Assembly (NCBI GenBank): GCA_903861195.1
Contig: CAIOTJ010000522.1
Coordinates: 1 to 40,495 of the forward strand
DNA from: an uncultured Planctomycetaceae bacterium
GTDB taxonomy: Bacteria > Planctomycetota > Planctomycetia > Planctomycetales > Planctomycetaceae
Direction of reading: 5' to 3'
Length of the DNA stretch: 40,495 nucleotides
The position numbers were made by a program, and so were the translations under genes. How positions within the stretch are numbered: position 1 is the stretch's first letter; each line of letters begins with the position of its first letter. The notes beneath the pieces are model-generated. The model was given only the letters and a program-made list of their open reading frames with translations, had not been told where the DNA came from and did no database searches. Below, piece by piece: positions 8,804 through 15,758 of this stretch.

Positions 8804-9589
8804 TCAGACAGCCCCCGTGCGTTGACGCCAGCACTCGTAGGCCACCACTGCGGCCGCAGCAGCCGCATTGAGCGACTCAACCTCGGCGGACAATGGAATG
8901 CGCAGTCGATCCGTGCAGCACTCCCAGACTTCGGGCGAAACCCCCCGGGCTTCATTTCCCAGCACCAGGGCGAAGGCCCCCCGCAAATCGCACTGGGGCA
9001 ACGGAGTGCCCGCATGGGGATCTGTACCGAGCACCCTGATTCCGCGTTGTCGAAACTCCAGCAAAGCGTGAGGCAGTGACTCCACGCGGGCGATTGGCAG
9101 TCGATTCACCGCCCCAGCCGAACTGCGTGCCGCCTGGCTGGTGATCGGCGACTGCCCCAACGACCCCAGAATGAGACCGTCGATGCCAAATGCCGCCGCC
9201 GAACGCACCATGGCTCCCAAATTGAACGAGTCCTGGATGCCATCGAGAACGAGCAGAGCCAGATCGCGCCGCGACTCCGCGACAATCTCGGCCAGTTCCC
9301 GATAAGGAAATGGCCCCATGCGGGCGAGACATCCCTGGTGGGAGGTTTCGTGACACAGGCGATCGAGGTCCCGCCGGCTCCCGCGATGCACCGGGCATCG
9401 CCAACGGCCCCCGGCCAGGGACGTCAACTGTTCAACCAGTTCTGATGGCAGGTCATCAGCCAACCACAGCTCCAGAAGGGGCCACTTCTGGGAGAGGATG
9501 GTCTCACGGACCAGGTTGCGGCCCCACAACCAACTCCGCTGGTGATTCCCGAGCGATTCGGCCCGCCGCCGCTTTCTTCCGGAATTCAA
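8804..9589 (-). CDS. rlmB: TrmH/SpoU family RNA 2'-O-methyltransferase (RlmB-like)
   Basis: A 261-residue SPOUT methyltransferase. It has the substrate-binding N-terminal region ('LWGRNLVRETILSQKWPLLE', then 'HQGCLARMGPFPY') and all three SpoU motifs: LDGIQDSFNLGAMVRSAAAF with the catalytic-region Asn and Arg, 'LVLGNEARGVS', and 'IPLSAEVESLNAAAAAAV'. These proteins form dimers with a knotted SAM site and methylate a ribose 2'-OH; RlmB acts on a guanosine of 23S rRNA, but tRNA targets cannot be excluded. The start is TTG at 9589, overlapping the TGA of the aldo/keto reductase gene (TTGA) and preceded by GAGAGGGG about 9 nt upstream. The frame is open further upstream to 9982, but that sequence is only a shadow of the reductase gene. 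Translational coupling with the reductase is likely. Confidence 0.9.
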   Translation of the reverse strand: MNSGRKRRRAESLGNHQRSWLWGRNLVRETILSQKWPLLELWLADDLPSELVEQLTSLAGGRWRCPVHRGSRRDLDRLCHETSHQGCLARMGPFPYRELAEIVAESRRDLALLVLDGIQDSFNLGAMVRSAAAFGIDGLILGSLGQSPITSQAARSSAGAVNRLPIARVESLPHALLEFRQRGIRVLGTDPHAGTPLPQCDLRGAFALVLGNEARGVSPEVWECCTDRLRIPLSAEVESLNAAAAAAVVAYECWRQRTGAV

Positions 9590-10560
9590 GTGACCGCCCC
9601 TCTCGACACCGAAGTGCCTCGGCGTTGCAGGGCCCCAGCGATGGCGTCGATCTGCCCGGAGGTCAGCCGCCAACCCATCCCGCGGGCGTTCTCCACAATC
9701 TGGGCTGGATGCCTGGCGCCACACAGGGCCGCACAGATCCCCGGCTGTGAAATGGTCCAATTCAGCACCAGTTCGGCAACCGTCCGTCCCGCGTTCACGG
9801 CGATCACGCGCAGTTCGTCGACCAGATCCTGGTTGCGCTGCCACTCTTCCCCCTGGAACATGGGGTATTTCTTCCGTCCGTCCCCCTCGGGGAAAAGGTG
9901 GGTGCGGGGGAGCTGTCCGGCCAGTAAACCCTTGAGCAGAGGCCAATAGACCACCACCGAGACCCCCTGCTGTTGGCACCACGGCAGGATCTCAACTTCG
10001 ATCTCGCGCTGCAGCATGTTGTAGTGCGGCTGATAAGCGGCCAGCGGGCAGATCTGGTGAAACTCTTCCAACTGGCGAACCGTTGCGTTGGAGAGTCCCA
10101 CGCTGCGGGTCTTTCCCTGTTCCCACAGTTCGCGCAGGGCACCGGCCGATTCGCAGAGCGGCACCTGCGGGTCGGGCGCGTGCAGATACAGCAGATCGAC
10201 ATGGTCTGTTCCCAGACGGCGCAGGCTCAACTCGCACTGCCGCCGAAGCGTGGCGGGGCTTGCATCGCGCACCTGGCGGCGTTCTTCCCAGTGGATCCCC
10301 CCCTTGGTGGCCAGCACCAGTTGGTCCCGCCGATGCCCCAGTGCCTGGTGAATCAGGCGTTCGCTCTCTCCCTCGTAGCCATAGCAATGGGCGGTGTCGA
10401 AGAAATTCACCCCGACATCAACCGCCGCCTCGAGTGTGGCCAGACTCTCGGCCTCGGTCACCCCCAGGCTGGTGACCCCGGCGATGGGCCAACACCCCAT
10501 GGCAATGGGGCTGACCTGCAATCCGGTCGAGCCGAGTTCGCGGAATTCGACAGCAGACAT
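9586..10560 (-). CDS. Aldo/keto reductase
   Basis: This 324-residue protein has the aldo/keto reductase barrel. Its N-terminus '[19 protein letters not shown]' is followed by [22 protein letters not shown] with the catalytic Asp and Tyr, the Lys in 'VLATKGG' and the His in 'LLYLHAPDP', so the full Asp-Tyr-Lys-His tetrad is present. '[14 protein letters not shown]' and the NADPH-binding C-terminal part ('[16 protein letters not shown]') complete the fold. It likely reduces aldehydes or ketones, or oxidises sugars, with NADPH; the substrate is unknown. ATG 10560 is used; sequence upstream of it in the same frame is unconserved. Its stop overlaps the start of the TrmH-type methyltransferase gene, so the two form an operon although no shared pathway is evident. 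Confidence 0.93.
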   Translation of the reverse strand: MSAVEFRELGSTGLQVSPIAMGCWPIAGVTSLGVTEAESLATLEAAVDVGVNFFDTAHCYGYEGESERLIHQALGHRRDQLVLATKGGIHWEERRQVRDASPATLRRQCELSLRRLGTDHVDLLYLHAPDPQVPLCESAGALRELWEQGKTRSVGLSNATVRQLEEFHQICPLAAYQPHYNMLQREIEVEILPWCQQQGVSVVVYWPLLKGLLAGQLPRTHLFPEGDGRKKYPMFQGEEWQRNQDLVDELRVIAVNAGRTVAELVLNWTISQPGICAALCGARHPAQIVENARGMGWRLTSGQIDAIAGALQRRGTSVSRGAVT

Positions 10561-10863
10561 GAATACAGACAGACTGGTCCGGAGGGACCGCACGAACGGG
10601 GAATGGACACACCTGGGGCCGACGACGCAGTCGCCCAGTGGGAACTCCACTGTAACCTGTCCCCCACCACGATTCGAATGCGGTTCACCCAGAGGATTGA
10701 GATGAACTGGGCACCCACCCGCACAACAGTTGGGCTCCGGGGGCAGTCGCTGATAGGCTCTGAGACAGTCCCGGTGAACCGGGCAGAAAGAGCGGGTGTC
10801 TGGAGTTTGGGTCGGACGCGTGCGCTGGCGGAACTCCCTCGATTCGTTTACAAACTTGCTGCC
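10561..10863. other. Divergent intergenic region, no feature recognised
   Basis: These 303 bp separate the aldo/keto reductase (minus) from the RNase Z-like gene (plus) and should hold both promoters. I saw no convincing -35/-10 pair, palindrome or small gene. The sequence TTTACAAAC just before the RNase Z ATG is AT-rich but not a recognisable element. Confidence 0.5.
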
Positions 10864-11703
10864 ATGATCAAGAACCTGCCGGTCCGCACCCTCACCCACA
10901 AGGCGCTGACAATCGAGGGGTATTCGCGCGCCGCGGTGCAATCGTACTGGCGCATTCCCGAACTGAAGTTGGGGTTCGATCTGGGGGGGAGCCCCTGGAG
11001 TTTCCTGGGGACGCGGCACTGGTTTGTGACGCACGCCCACCTCGACCACCTCGCGGCGATTCCGGTCTTCGTCGCCCGCCGACGGATGATGAAGATGGAG
11101 CCCCCAGTCATTCACCTGCCGCAGGAGGTGGTCGAAGGGGTGCAACGCATTCTCCAGGCGTGGCAGCGGGTCGACCGGGGCCGGATGGTCTGCGATCTGG
11201 TTGGAGTGAAACCAGGGGACGAGATTGAACTGTCCCGCGAGCATGTCGTGACCTGCTTCCCCACCAGGCACACCGTCCCGTCCGTGGGCTATGTGGTCTG
11301 GGACCGCCGCAAGAAGCTGCGTGCCGACCTGCAGGGATTGTCTCAGAACGAGATTCGCGAGCGGCGTCTCGCGGGTGAAGAAGTCACTCACGAAGTGCGG
11401 GTCCCGGTGGTCTGTTACACCGGCGATACCGCCCCCACCGGACTGGATGCCGACCCTGCCGTCTACCAGGCCCAGGTGCTGATCACCGAGATGACGTTTT
11501 ACCGTCCCGAACACCGCAAGGAAAAGATCCACAAGTTCGGGCACACCCATCTGGATGACATTCTCGAGCGGGCCAATCGTTTCCAGAACGAACTGATCAT
11601 CCTCAGTCATTTCAGCACCCGATATCTCGAAAAGAATGTTCGGGCGGCGGTGGAAGCGAAGCTGCCCGCCGCTCTGCGCGAGCGGATTCACCTCTGGGCC
11701 TGA
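10864..11703 (+). CDS. RNase Z-like metallo-beta-lactamase fold hydrolase (short, plant TRZ1-like)
   Basis: A 279-residue metallo-beta-lactamase fold protein with the metal motif THAHLDH (HxHxDH), a later Asp in CYTGDTAPT, and histidines in 'FGHTHLDDI' and 'LSHFSTRY', so both metal ions should be bound. The order and spacing of '[11 protein letters not shown]', '[11 protein letters not shown]', '[12 protein letters not shown]', '[13 protein letters not shown]', '[14 protein letters not shown]' and 'VLITEMTF' resemble my recollection of the short plant tRNase Z (TRZ1 type) more than standard bacterial ElaC. It probably cleaves tRNA precursors 3' of the acceptor stem, but the typical long flexible arm of bacterial RNase Z is not evident, so another phosphodiesterase role is possible. 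ATG 10864 precedes the conserved region; no Shine-Dalgarno is evident. Confidence 0.82.
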   Translation: MIKNLPVRTLTHKALTIEGYSRAAVQSYWRIPELKLGFDLGGSPWSFLGTRHWFVTHAHLDHLAAIPVFVARRRMMKMEPPVIHLPQEVVEGVQRILQAWQRVDRGRMVCDLVGVKPGDEIELSREHVVTCFPTRHTVPSVGYVVWDRRKKLRADLQGLSQNEIRERRLAGEEVTHEVRVPVVCYTGDTAPTGLDADPAVYQAQVLITEMTFYRPEHRKEKIHKFGHTHLDDILERANRFQNELIILSHFSTRYLEKNVRAAVEAKLPAALRERIHLWA

Positions 11704-12110
11704 GCGGTCGGGTGATCGCTGACAGGGCGCAAGGGATGGCGATCTGCCGCGTCTGGACCTGGGAGCTTTCCGGTCGATCTCGATCGCAACAGCCAGTCGC
11801 GGCTCACGCGGCGGCCGAAACGGGGTTCATTCCAGGCAGGCCGCGTCCGGCTGATCATCGCCCATCAAATCCCGGGGCGATTCCCCCCTTTTTCCCGCAC
11901 CAACGGCCAGTTCTGGCCAGCCCAGGATCTCCTGAGTGGTCGCGACAGAATGGAAGACAATCGCCCAGAGCCCCTGCTCCGGGGGGAATCCCGCGACACC
12001 CCGGGCATCGCCTGGAGCGCTTCCAAACGCTATGATTGCAGCAGGTGAATACACGAACGCAGCTTCGTGTATGAGGAATCCCAGTTTCAGCGGCGTGCCA
12101 GGGCAGCGTC
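11704..12110. other. Intergenic region with a regulatory palindrome, no sure gene
   Basis: These 407 bp follow the RNase Z-like gene. A minus-strand open frame at 11827-12054 (75 residues, ending 'QPDAACLE') has unremarkable codon use but no recognisable family and no ribosome binding site, so I do not call it a gene. The only clear element is the inverted repeat at 12049-12072. Confidence 0.5.
12049..12072. promoter_or_regulatory. Palindrome upstream of the winged-helix regulator, possible operator
   Basis: ATACACGAA (12049-12057) and TTCGTGTAT (12064-12072) form a perfect 9-bp inverted repeat with a 6-bp spacer, ending 38 bp before the ATG of the regulator gene. The size and symmetry suit a dimeric winged-helix protein, so autoregulation is a reasonable inference. 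An RNA hairpin in the leader is the alternative. Confidence 0.5.
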
Positions 12111-12443
12111 ATGAAGCCTTCTGTTCGCTCCTCCCAATCCAGCCCCTCTCCCGAGGTGGGGACAACTGCCGGATGGACCTTCCTGACAAACCACACCCAT
12201 GTTTTGTTGTGTTTGTTTCGGAATCCTGACGAGCGACTGCGGGACGTGGCTGTGGCGGTAGGAATTACCGAACGAATGGTGCAGCGGATTGTTTCGGAGC
12301 TGGCCGAGGCGGGCTATCTGCAGATCAGCAAAGAGGGGCGGCGGAACCACTACCGGGTGAATTCGCGGCTGCGGTTGCGCCACCCTCTCGAAAGCCGTCA
12401 TACGATTGGCGAGTTATTGACCACACTCAGTCCCTCGGATTGA
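12111..12443 (+). CDS. Small winged helix-turn-helix transcriptional regulator
   Basis: This 110-residue protein is mostly one winged-helix domain. 'WTFLTNHTHVLLCLFRNPDERLRDVAVAVGITERMVQRIVSELAEAGYL' is written here in shortened form as WTFLTNH..LLCLFRNPDERLR, GITERMVQRIVSEL and AGYLQISKEGRRNHY, which give helices, recognition helix and wing in the order seen in MarR/ArsR-like regulators. There is no ligand domain, only a short tail. Such proteins bind DNA as dimers; the target here is unknown, but a perfect palindrome lies just upstream. ATG 12111 starts about 20 unconserved residues before the domain; a later start cannot be excluded. Nothing in the flanking genes indicates a regulon. Confidence 0.8.
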   Translation: MKPSVRSSQSSPSPEVGTTAGWTFLTNHTHVLLCLFRNPDERLRDVAVAVGITERMVQRIVSELAEAGYLQISKEGRRNHYRVNSRLRLRHPLESRHTIGELLTTLSPSD

Positions 12444-12735
12444 AGGGCCGGGGTTTGTGGAAAGGCAGGTTCGTGTTCGGTCCCTGGAGTCCGGATTCGG
12501 GTGATCGGTAGGGTGTTTGAGTTCGCTGGCGACTGGTTCGAGGTTGTAGCACTGGCGCCCCGCCTCTGGCCCTGGGGATGGGGGGGGGGTAACTCCTCCC
12601 CAATACGCCGCGACGGGGATCAAGGTCGCTGCGTGGCAAGAGCCAGGGTGCCCAATCAGGGCCAGCATTTCAGGGCCAGCATTGGCACAAGCCCCAACCT
12701 GAACACTCGCATAAAACCTGAGAAATATTCCCGAC

Positions 12736-12776
12736 TATTGGATATCTGCAGTTCACATGAGTGACTGTAACCAATA
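12736..12776 (+). other. Nested inverted repeats (possible structured RNA or binding site)
   Basis: TATTGG (12736-12741) pairs with CCAATA (12771-12776). Inside it, CAGT-T-CAC (12749-12756) pairs with GTGACTG (12761-12767) around an ATGA loop, with one bulged T. The combination is more structured than expected by chance in such short AT-rich sequence, but no known RNA family is recognised. Confidence 0.35.
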
Positions 12777-12969
12777 TCTGTTCACAAAGCCATTCTTTGC
12801 TTGCCTTCTGGGGAAAGACGTAAACAAAAAACGCTGTGATCTCCGGACAGAACCTCATGAGAGAGACTTCATAAGACGCTGATTTTCTGGCACTTGCAGT
12901 CGACTTGCCCTTAAAAGACGTGTTCACACGCTGCACCCCAAGCTGTTTTCATCAACAAAAAATATACTC

Positions 12970-12998
12970 TTGACTCTTATAATATACGTGGGTATATA
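12970..12998 (+). promoter_or_regulatory. Sigma70-like promoter for imuA-imuB-dnaE2
   Basis: TTGACT (12970-12975, five of six consensus bases) is followed by a 17-bp spacer and TATATA (12993-12998); TATAGT at 12995 is an overlapping alternative -10. The predicted start near 13005 lies about 260 bp upstream of the imuA ATG and would give a long leader containing the hairpin and the CA repeat. A second TATAAT at 12978 has no usable -35. Confidence 0.55.
12982..12997. promoter_or_regulatory. Palindrome across the -10 region, candidate SOS operator
   Basis: ATATAC (12982-12987) and GTATAT (12992-12997) form a perfect inverted repeat with a GTGG spacer, covering the promoter spacer and -10 element. 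A repressor bound here would block RNA polymerase. Because mutasome cassettes are usually LexA-controlled, it is a candidate LexA site, but its sequence matches none of the LexA box consensus sequences I know (CTGT-N8-ACAG, GAAC-N4-GTTC, GTTC-N7-GTTC). Confidence 0.4.
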
Positions 12999-13086
12999 GT
13001 GTTTTATGTATTCCTGAATAGTGTTCATTAGAAACCATAAAGACCCTGAAGTGCCCCTGAAGCATGCTGCAGATTTCTGACTTTCC

Positions 13087-13138
<52 letters not shown>

Positions 13139-13263
13139 CCATCACAGCCTTTTGCATCACAGCCATCAGGGAGTGAGTCCTGACCATTGGCAGACCTTCC
13201 TTCGGGGGGCCTCCCGAGAGTCTGGCTGTTTGTCATTCCCCTGTTTTCACTCGACCATTCCAC

Positions 13264-14208
13264 ATGCCACCGACCGGAGATGAGATTCAGCGCCGTCAAG
13301 CCGTTCAGCGGCTGACCCGGTCGATTCACCAGGTCCAGACCGCCGCCCGAATGGTGTCACGACGCTCGGGCGGCGTTGGTTGCCGGGCGGCGGAGGTCAT
13401 CGCTCCTCAGGCGGTCTGCCTGCCACCCGACCGGGCGGCATCTCGGGTTTCCGAGACGGAGGTTTCCGCGGCGGAGATGTCATCGGGGAATGGCCTGTCG
13501 CTGGCTCCCCACCAATTGGGAGCACTAAGGCAGTTTCTCCCCCAGGGCGTGTTGCCGACGGGAGGATTGCTGGAATTGGTTTCGGCCTGTCCGGGCGGGG
13601 GGGGTGTCTGGCTGGCTCTCTGGCTGTCGCGGGGAGTGAATGGACCGCTGCTGCTGGTCGATGTGCAGCACGAGTTGTATCCCCCGGCCCTGGCCAGCCT
13701 GGGACTTGATCTGCATCGCACCGTCGTGGTGCGACCGCGCAGTCGGGGGGAGGGCTTATGGGCTTTCGAACAAGCTCTGCGGACCCCCGGAGTGGGGGCC
13801 GCCTGGTGTCGCGGCCTCGAGTGGAATGAGCGGATCTATCACCGGCTGCAGCGGGCGGCCGAAGCCGGTGGAGCTCTGGGCCTGATCTCCAGCCCAGCCA
13901 ATCCCCGCCCCCCCCTGGCTCGCACCGCAGCCCGATGGTTGATCCAGCCTGGCAGAGCTTCACCACCAGCGGGCTCGCCCTCTCTCATGCCATCTCGGGG
14001 GAGCTGCCCCCCTCCCCTGCGGCTGGGATCGAGCACGGCCTGGGGAACAGAACCACAATCGTCGGGACGACGGTTGCAGATTGAGTTGCTGCAGTGCCGG
14101 GGGGGAACCCCGGGTGCGGTGCTGGACCTGGAACTGTGCGATGAAACGGGTGCTGTGTGTGTGGTTTCCCCACTGGCCACTGCAACGGCTGCTGCTCGAA
14201 CGGCCTGA
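13264..14208 (+). CDS. imuA: ImuA-like mutasome protein (RecA-fold)
   Basis: A 314-residue protein placed directly before imuB and dnaE2, as in imuA-imuB-dnaE2 mutagenesis cassettes. The central part 'GALRQFLPQGVLPTGGLLELVSACPGGGGVWLALWL' (in pieces: LPQGVLPTGGLLEL, then a Gly-rich loop, then 'GPLLLVDVQHELYPPALASLG') follows the ImuA/RecA-like pattern. The Gly-rich loop lacks the GKT/S of a working Walker A, as is common for ImuA. Residues 1-80 and the Pro/Ser-rich stretch near 240-270 are variable. In characterised systems ImuA-type proteins connect the inactive polymerase ImuB and DnaE2 to damaged DNA. ATG 13264 lacks a clear Shine-Dalgarno. The 3' end overlaps imuB by 68 bp, suggesting coupled translation. 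Identification depends partly on context. Confidence 0.78.
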   Translation: MPPTGDEIQRRQAVQRLTRSIHQVQTAARMVSRRSGGVGCRAAEVIAPQAVCLPPDRAASRVSETEVSAAEMSSGNGLSLAPHQLGALRQFLPQGVLPTGGLLELVSACPGGGGVWLALWLSRGVNGPLLLVDVQHELYPPALASLGLDLHRTVVVRPRSRGEGLWAFEQALRTPGVGAAWCRGLEWNERIYHRLQRAAEAGGALGLISSPANPRPPLARTAARWLIQPGRASPPAGSPSLMPSRGSCPPPLRLGSSTAWGTEPQSSGRRLQIELLQCRGGTPGAVLDLELCDETGAVCVVSPLATATAAARTA

Positions 14209-15757
14209 GTTGAGAAACCGGCCAGTGGTGATTGCCGGTCGGGGACAGCGGGGCCGCGAGGTGCGGTTTGCTTCCCGACCCGCCCGCGACCTGGGAGTGG
14301 CGGTGGGGCAACCACTGGCCGAAGCCGAGGCGCTGTTGGAACCTCCACCGGGGACCCGTTCGACCGGTGGTCCGGCGACCATCCTGGCGGAAGACCGGGC
14401 GGGGGACCGACTGGCCCTGGAGCAGCGGGCTCTCTGGTGCCAGCGTTATAGCCCCCTGGTGGGCCTTGCCGCGGGTCCTGCTCCCGAGGCCCTGTTGGTC
14501 TCGCTCGATGGCTGTGCCCACCTGCTGGGTGGGGAAGAACCACTGGCCCGGCAGTTGTTGCAGGATCTGGAACGGGGGGGGCACCACGTCCGGCTGGCGG
14601 TGGCTCCCACAATTGCTGCCGCGTGGGGCCTGGCTCGGCACTTCGCCCGCCCCCACGAAGAACTGCTCATCACCCCCGCCGGGGTTCCCGCCACCGACCC
14701 CGCCTGCCGGGGTTGGCTCGACCTGCTGCCGATCGCCGCCCTGCGGCTCAAGCCCAACCTGCTGGAATTGCTGGAAGAACTGGGAGTGGAAACCGTGGGA
14801 GAACTGCGGCAGCTTCCCCGGGCAAGCCTCCCCTCCCGATTGGGGCCCGAGATCCTCCAGCGGCTCAATCAGTTGGACGGATTGTCTGCCGAAGAGATCC
14901 GGCCCCTCGCCACTCCCGAGCCGGCCCTGCGCGACTGGAGTTTCGACGAGCCGGTGGCCGACCGCACCATTCTCGAAACCATCCTCTGGGAGCTGCTGGG
15001 AGACTTGTTGCCCGACCTGGAGCGACAGCACCGGGGAATCCGCCGGCTGGACTGCCGACTGTTCTGCCCGGGACACGAGGTGGTGGTGCTGAGTGTGGGC
15101 TCGATTCGTCCCCGATCGCAGGTCCGGCACTGGCACGATCTGCTGCGTCTGCAATTGGAGCGTCAGCCCCTGCCGGCCGACGTGGTCCGCATTCAGATCG
15201 AGGGACTGGCACCGGCTCCGCTGGAGACCGAGCAAACCACCCTGTTCGAAAACCGCGCTTGCCACCTGCAGACCCGGGAGTGGGAGGGACTGCTGGAACG
15301 GCTGGGCAGCCGGCTGGGAGAGACCGCGGTGTTGCGACCCCGCGTGGCCCCCGAACACCAGCCCGAGTGGGCGGGACGGTATGATCCCGTGGGGCTGGCC
15401 ATCGGGGGGCAGCCAGTCACCAGCCCTTGCCCAACACCGGTCTCGCCCCTGCCTCGCCGCGGAGAGCCATTACCCCCCCTGGCCCGCCCCCTCTCTCTGC
15501 AATCGCGCCCCGTGGCGATCGAGATGCTGGATGTGGCTCCGGCGGGAACCCCGGCCCGCTTCACGTGGACCGGGAATGAACACTGTGTGCAGCACTGCTG
15601 GGGCCCCGAGCGGATCGAGGCGGGTTGGTGGCAGGGAGCCCACTCGCGGCGGGATTACTACCGGGTGGAGACGACCGGAGGACAACGCTTCTGGCTGTTT
15701 CGCGAACAGGGAGAGCAACCCACCACCAAATGGTTCCTGCAGGGGGTTTTCGACTGA
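14141..15757 (+). CDS. imuB: ImuB, catalytically inactive Y-family polymerase homologue
   Basis: A 538-residue Y-family DNA polymerase homologue. It starts 'RVLCVWFPHWPLQRLL', the typical ImuB opening, where active Y-family enzymes have a metal-binding 'DMDAFFA'-like motif; no such Asp is present. The second acidic site is likewise replaced by 'VSLDGCAHLLGGE', the ImuB version ('D.tGcahLfGGE'). Helix-hairpin-helix ('LGVETVGELRQLPRASLPSRLG') and little-finger regions follow, and the C-terminal 100 residues ('GPERIEAGWWQG..RRDYYRVE') match the ImuB tail. ImuB is thought to act as a scaffold linking the sliding clamp, ImuA and DnaE2 during lesion bypass. ATG 14141 lies within the imuA 3' end; dnaE2 starts one base after its stop. 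The frame opens upstream to 14081, but conservation begins at the chosen start. Confidence 0.92.
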   Translation: MKRVLCVWFPHWPLQRLLLERPELRNRPVVIAGRGQRGREVRFASRPARDLGVAVGQPLAEAEALLEPPPGTRSTGGPATILAEDRAGDRLALEQRALWCQRYSPLVGLAAGPAPEALLVSLDGCAHLLGGEEPLARQLLQDLERGGHHVRLAVAPTIAAAWGLARHFARPHEELLITPAGVPATDPACRGWLDLLPIAALRLKPNLLELLEELGVETVGELRQLPRASLPSRLGPEILQRLNQLDGLSAEEIRPLATPEPALRDWSFDEPVADRTILETILWELLGDLLPDLERQHRGIRRLDCRLFCPGHEVVVLSVGSIRPRSQVRHWHDLLRLQLERQPLPADVVRIQIEGLAPAPLETEQTTLFENRACHLQTREWEGLLERLGSRLGETAVLRPRVAPEHQPEWAGRYDPVGLAIGGQPVTSPCPTPVSPLPRRGEPLPPLARPLSLQSRPVAIEMLDVAPAGTPARFTWTGNEHCVQHCWGPERIEAGWWQGAHSRRDYYRVETTGGQRFWLFREQGEQPTTKWFLQGVFD

Positions 15758-15758
15758 C

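Noticed and set aside
9590-9982. N-terminal extension of the TrmH-type methyltransferase
   Set aside because: It overlaps the whole 3' part of the aldo/keto reductase in another frame and is Arg/Gly-rich shadow sequence; the TTG at 9589 has a good ribosome binding site.
11827-12054. 75-residue minus-strand frame
   Set aside because: Reasonable codon use but no ribosome site, no homologous pattern I recognise, and it overlaps the regulator's upstream region.
12414-12668. Minus-strand open frame with 'SRDRTRTC'
   Set aside because: Looks like translated non-coding sequence; low-complexity Pro/Gly, no ribosome binding site, no family. I also checked the stretch for a tRNA and saw no acceptor or T-arm pairing.
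12670-12936. 88-residue minus-strand open frame in the AT-rich island
   Set aside because: GTG start without ribosome site, codon use unlike neighbours and no recognisable domain; too weak to call, though transferred DNA cannot be excluded.
12970-12983. TTGACT followed by TATAAT as a promoter pair
   Set aside because: The two hexamers are only 2 bp apart; the functional -10 for TTGACT is more likely TATATA at 12993.
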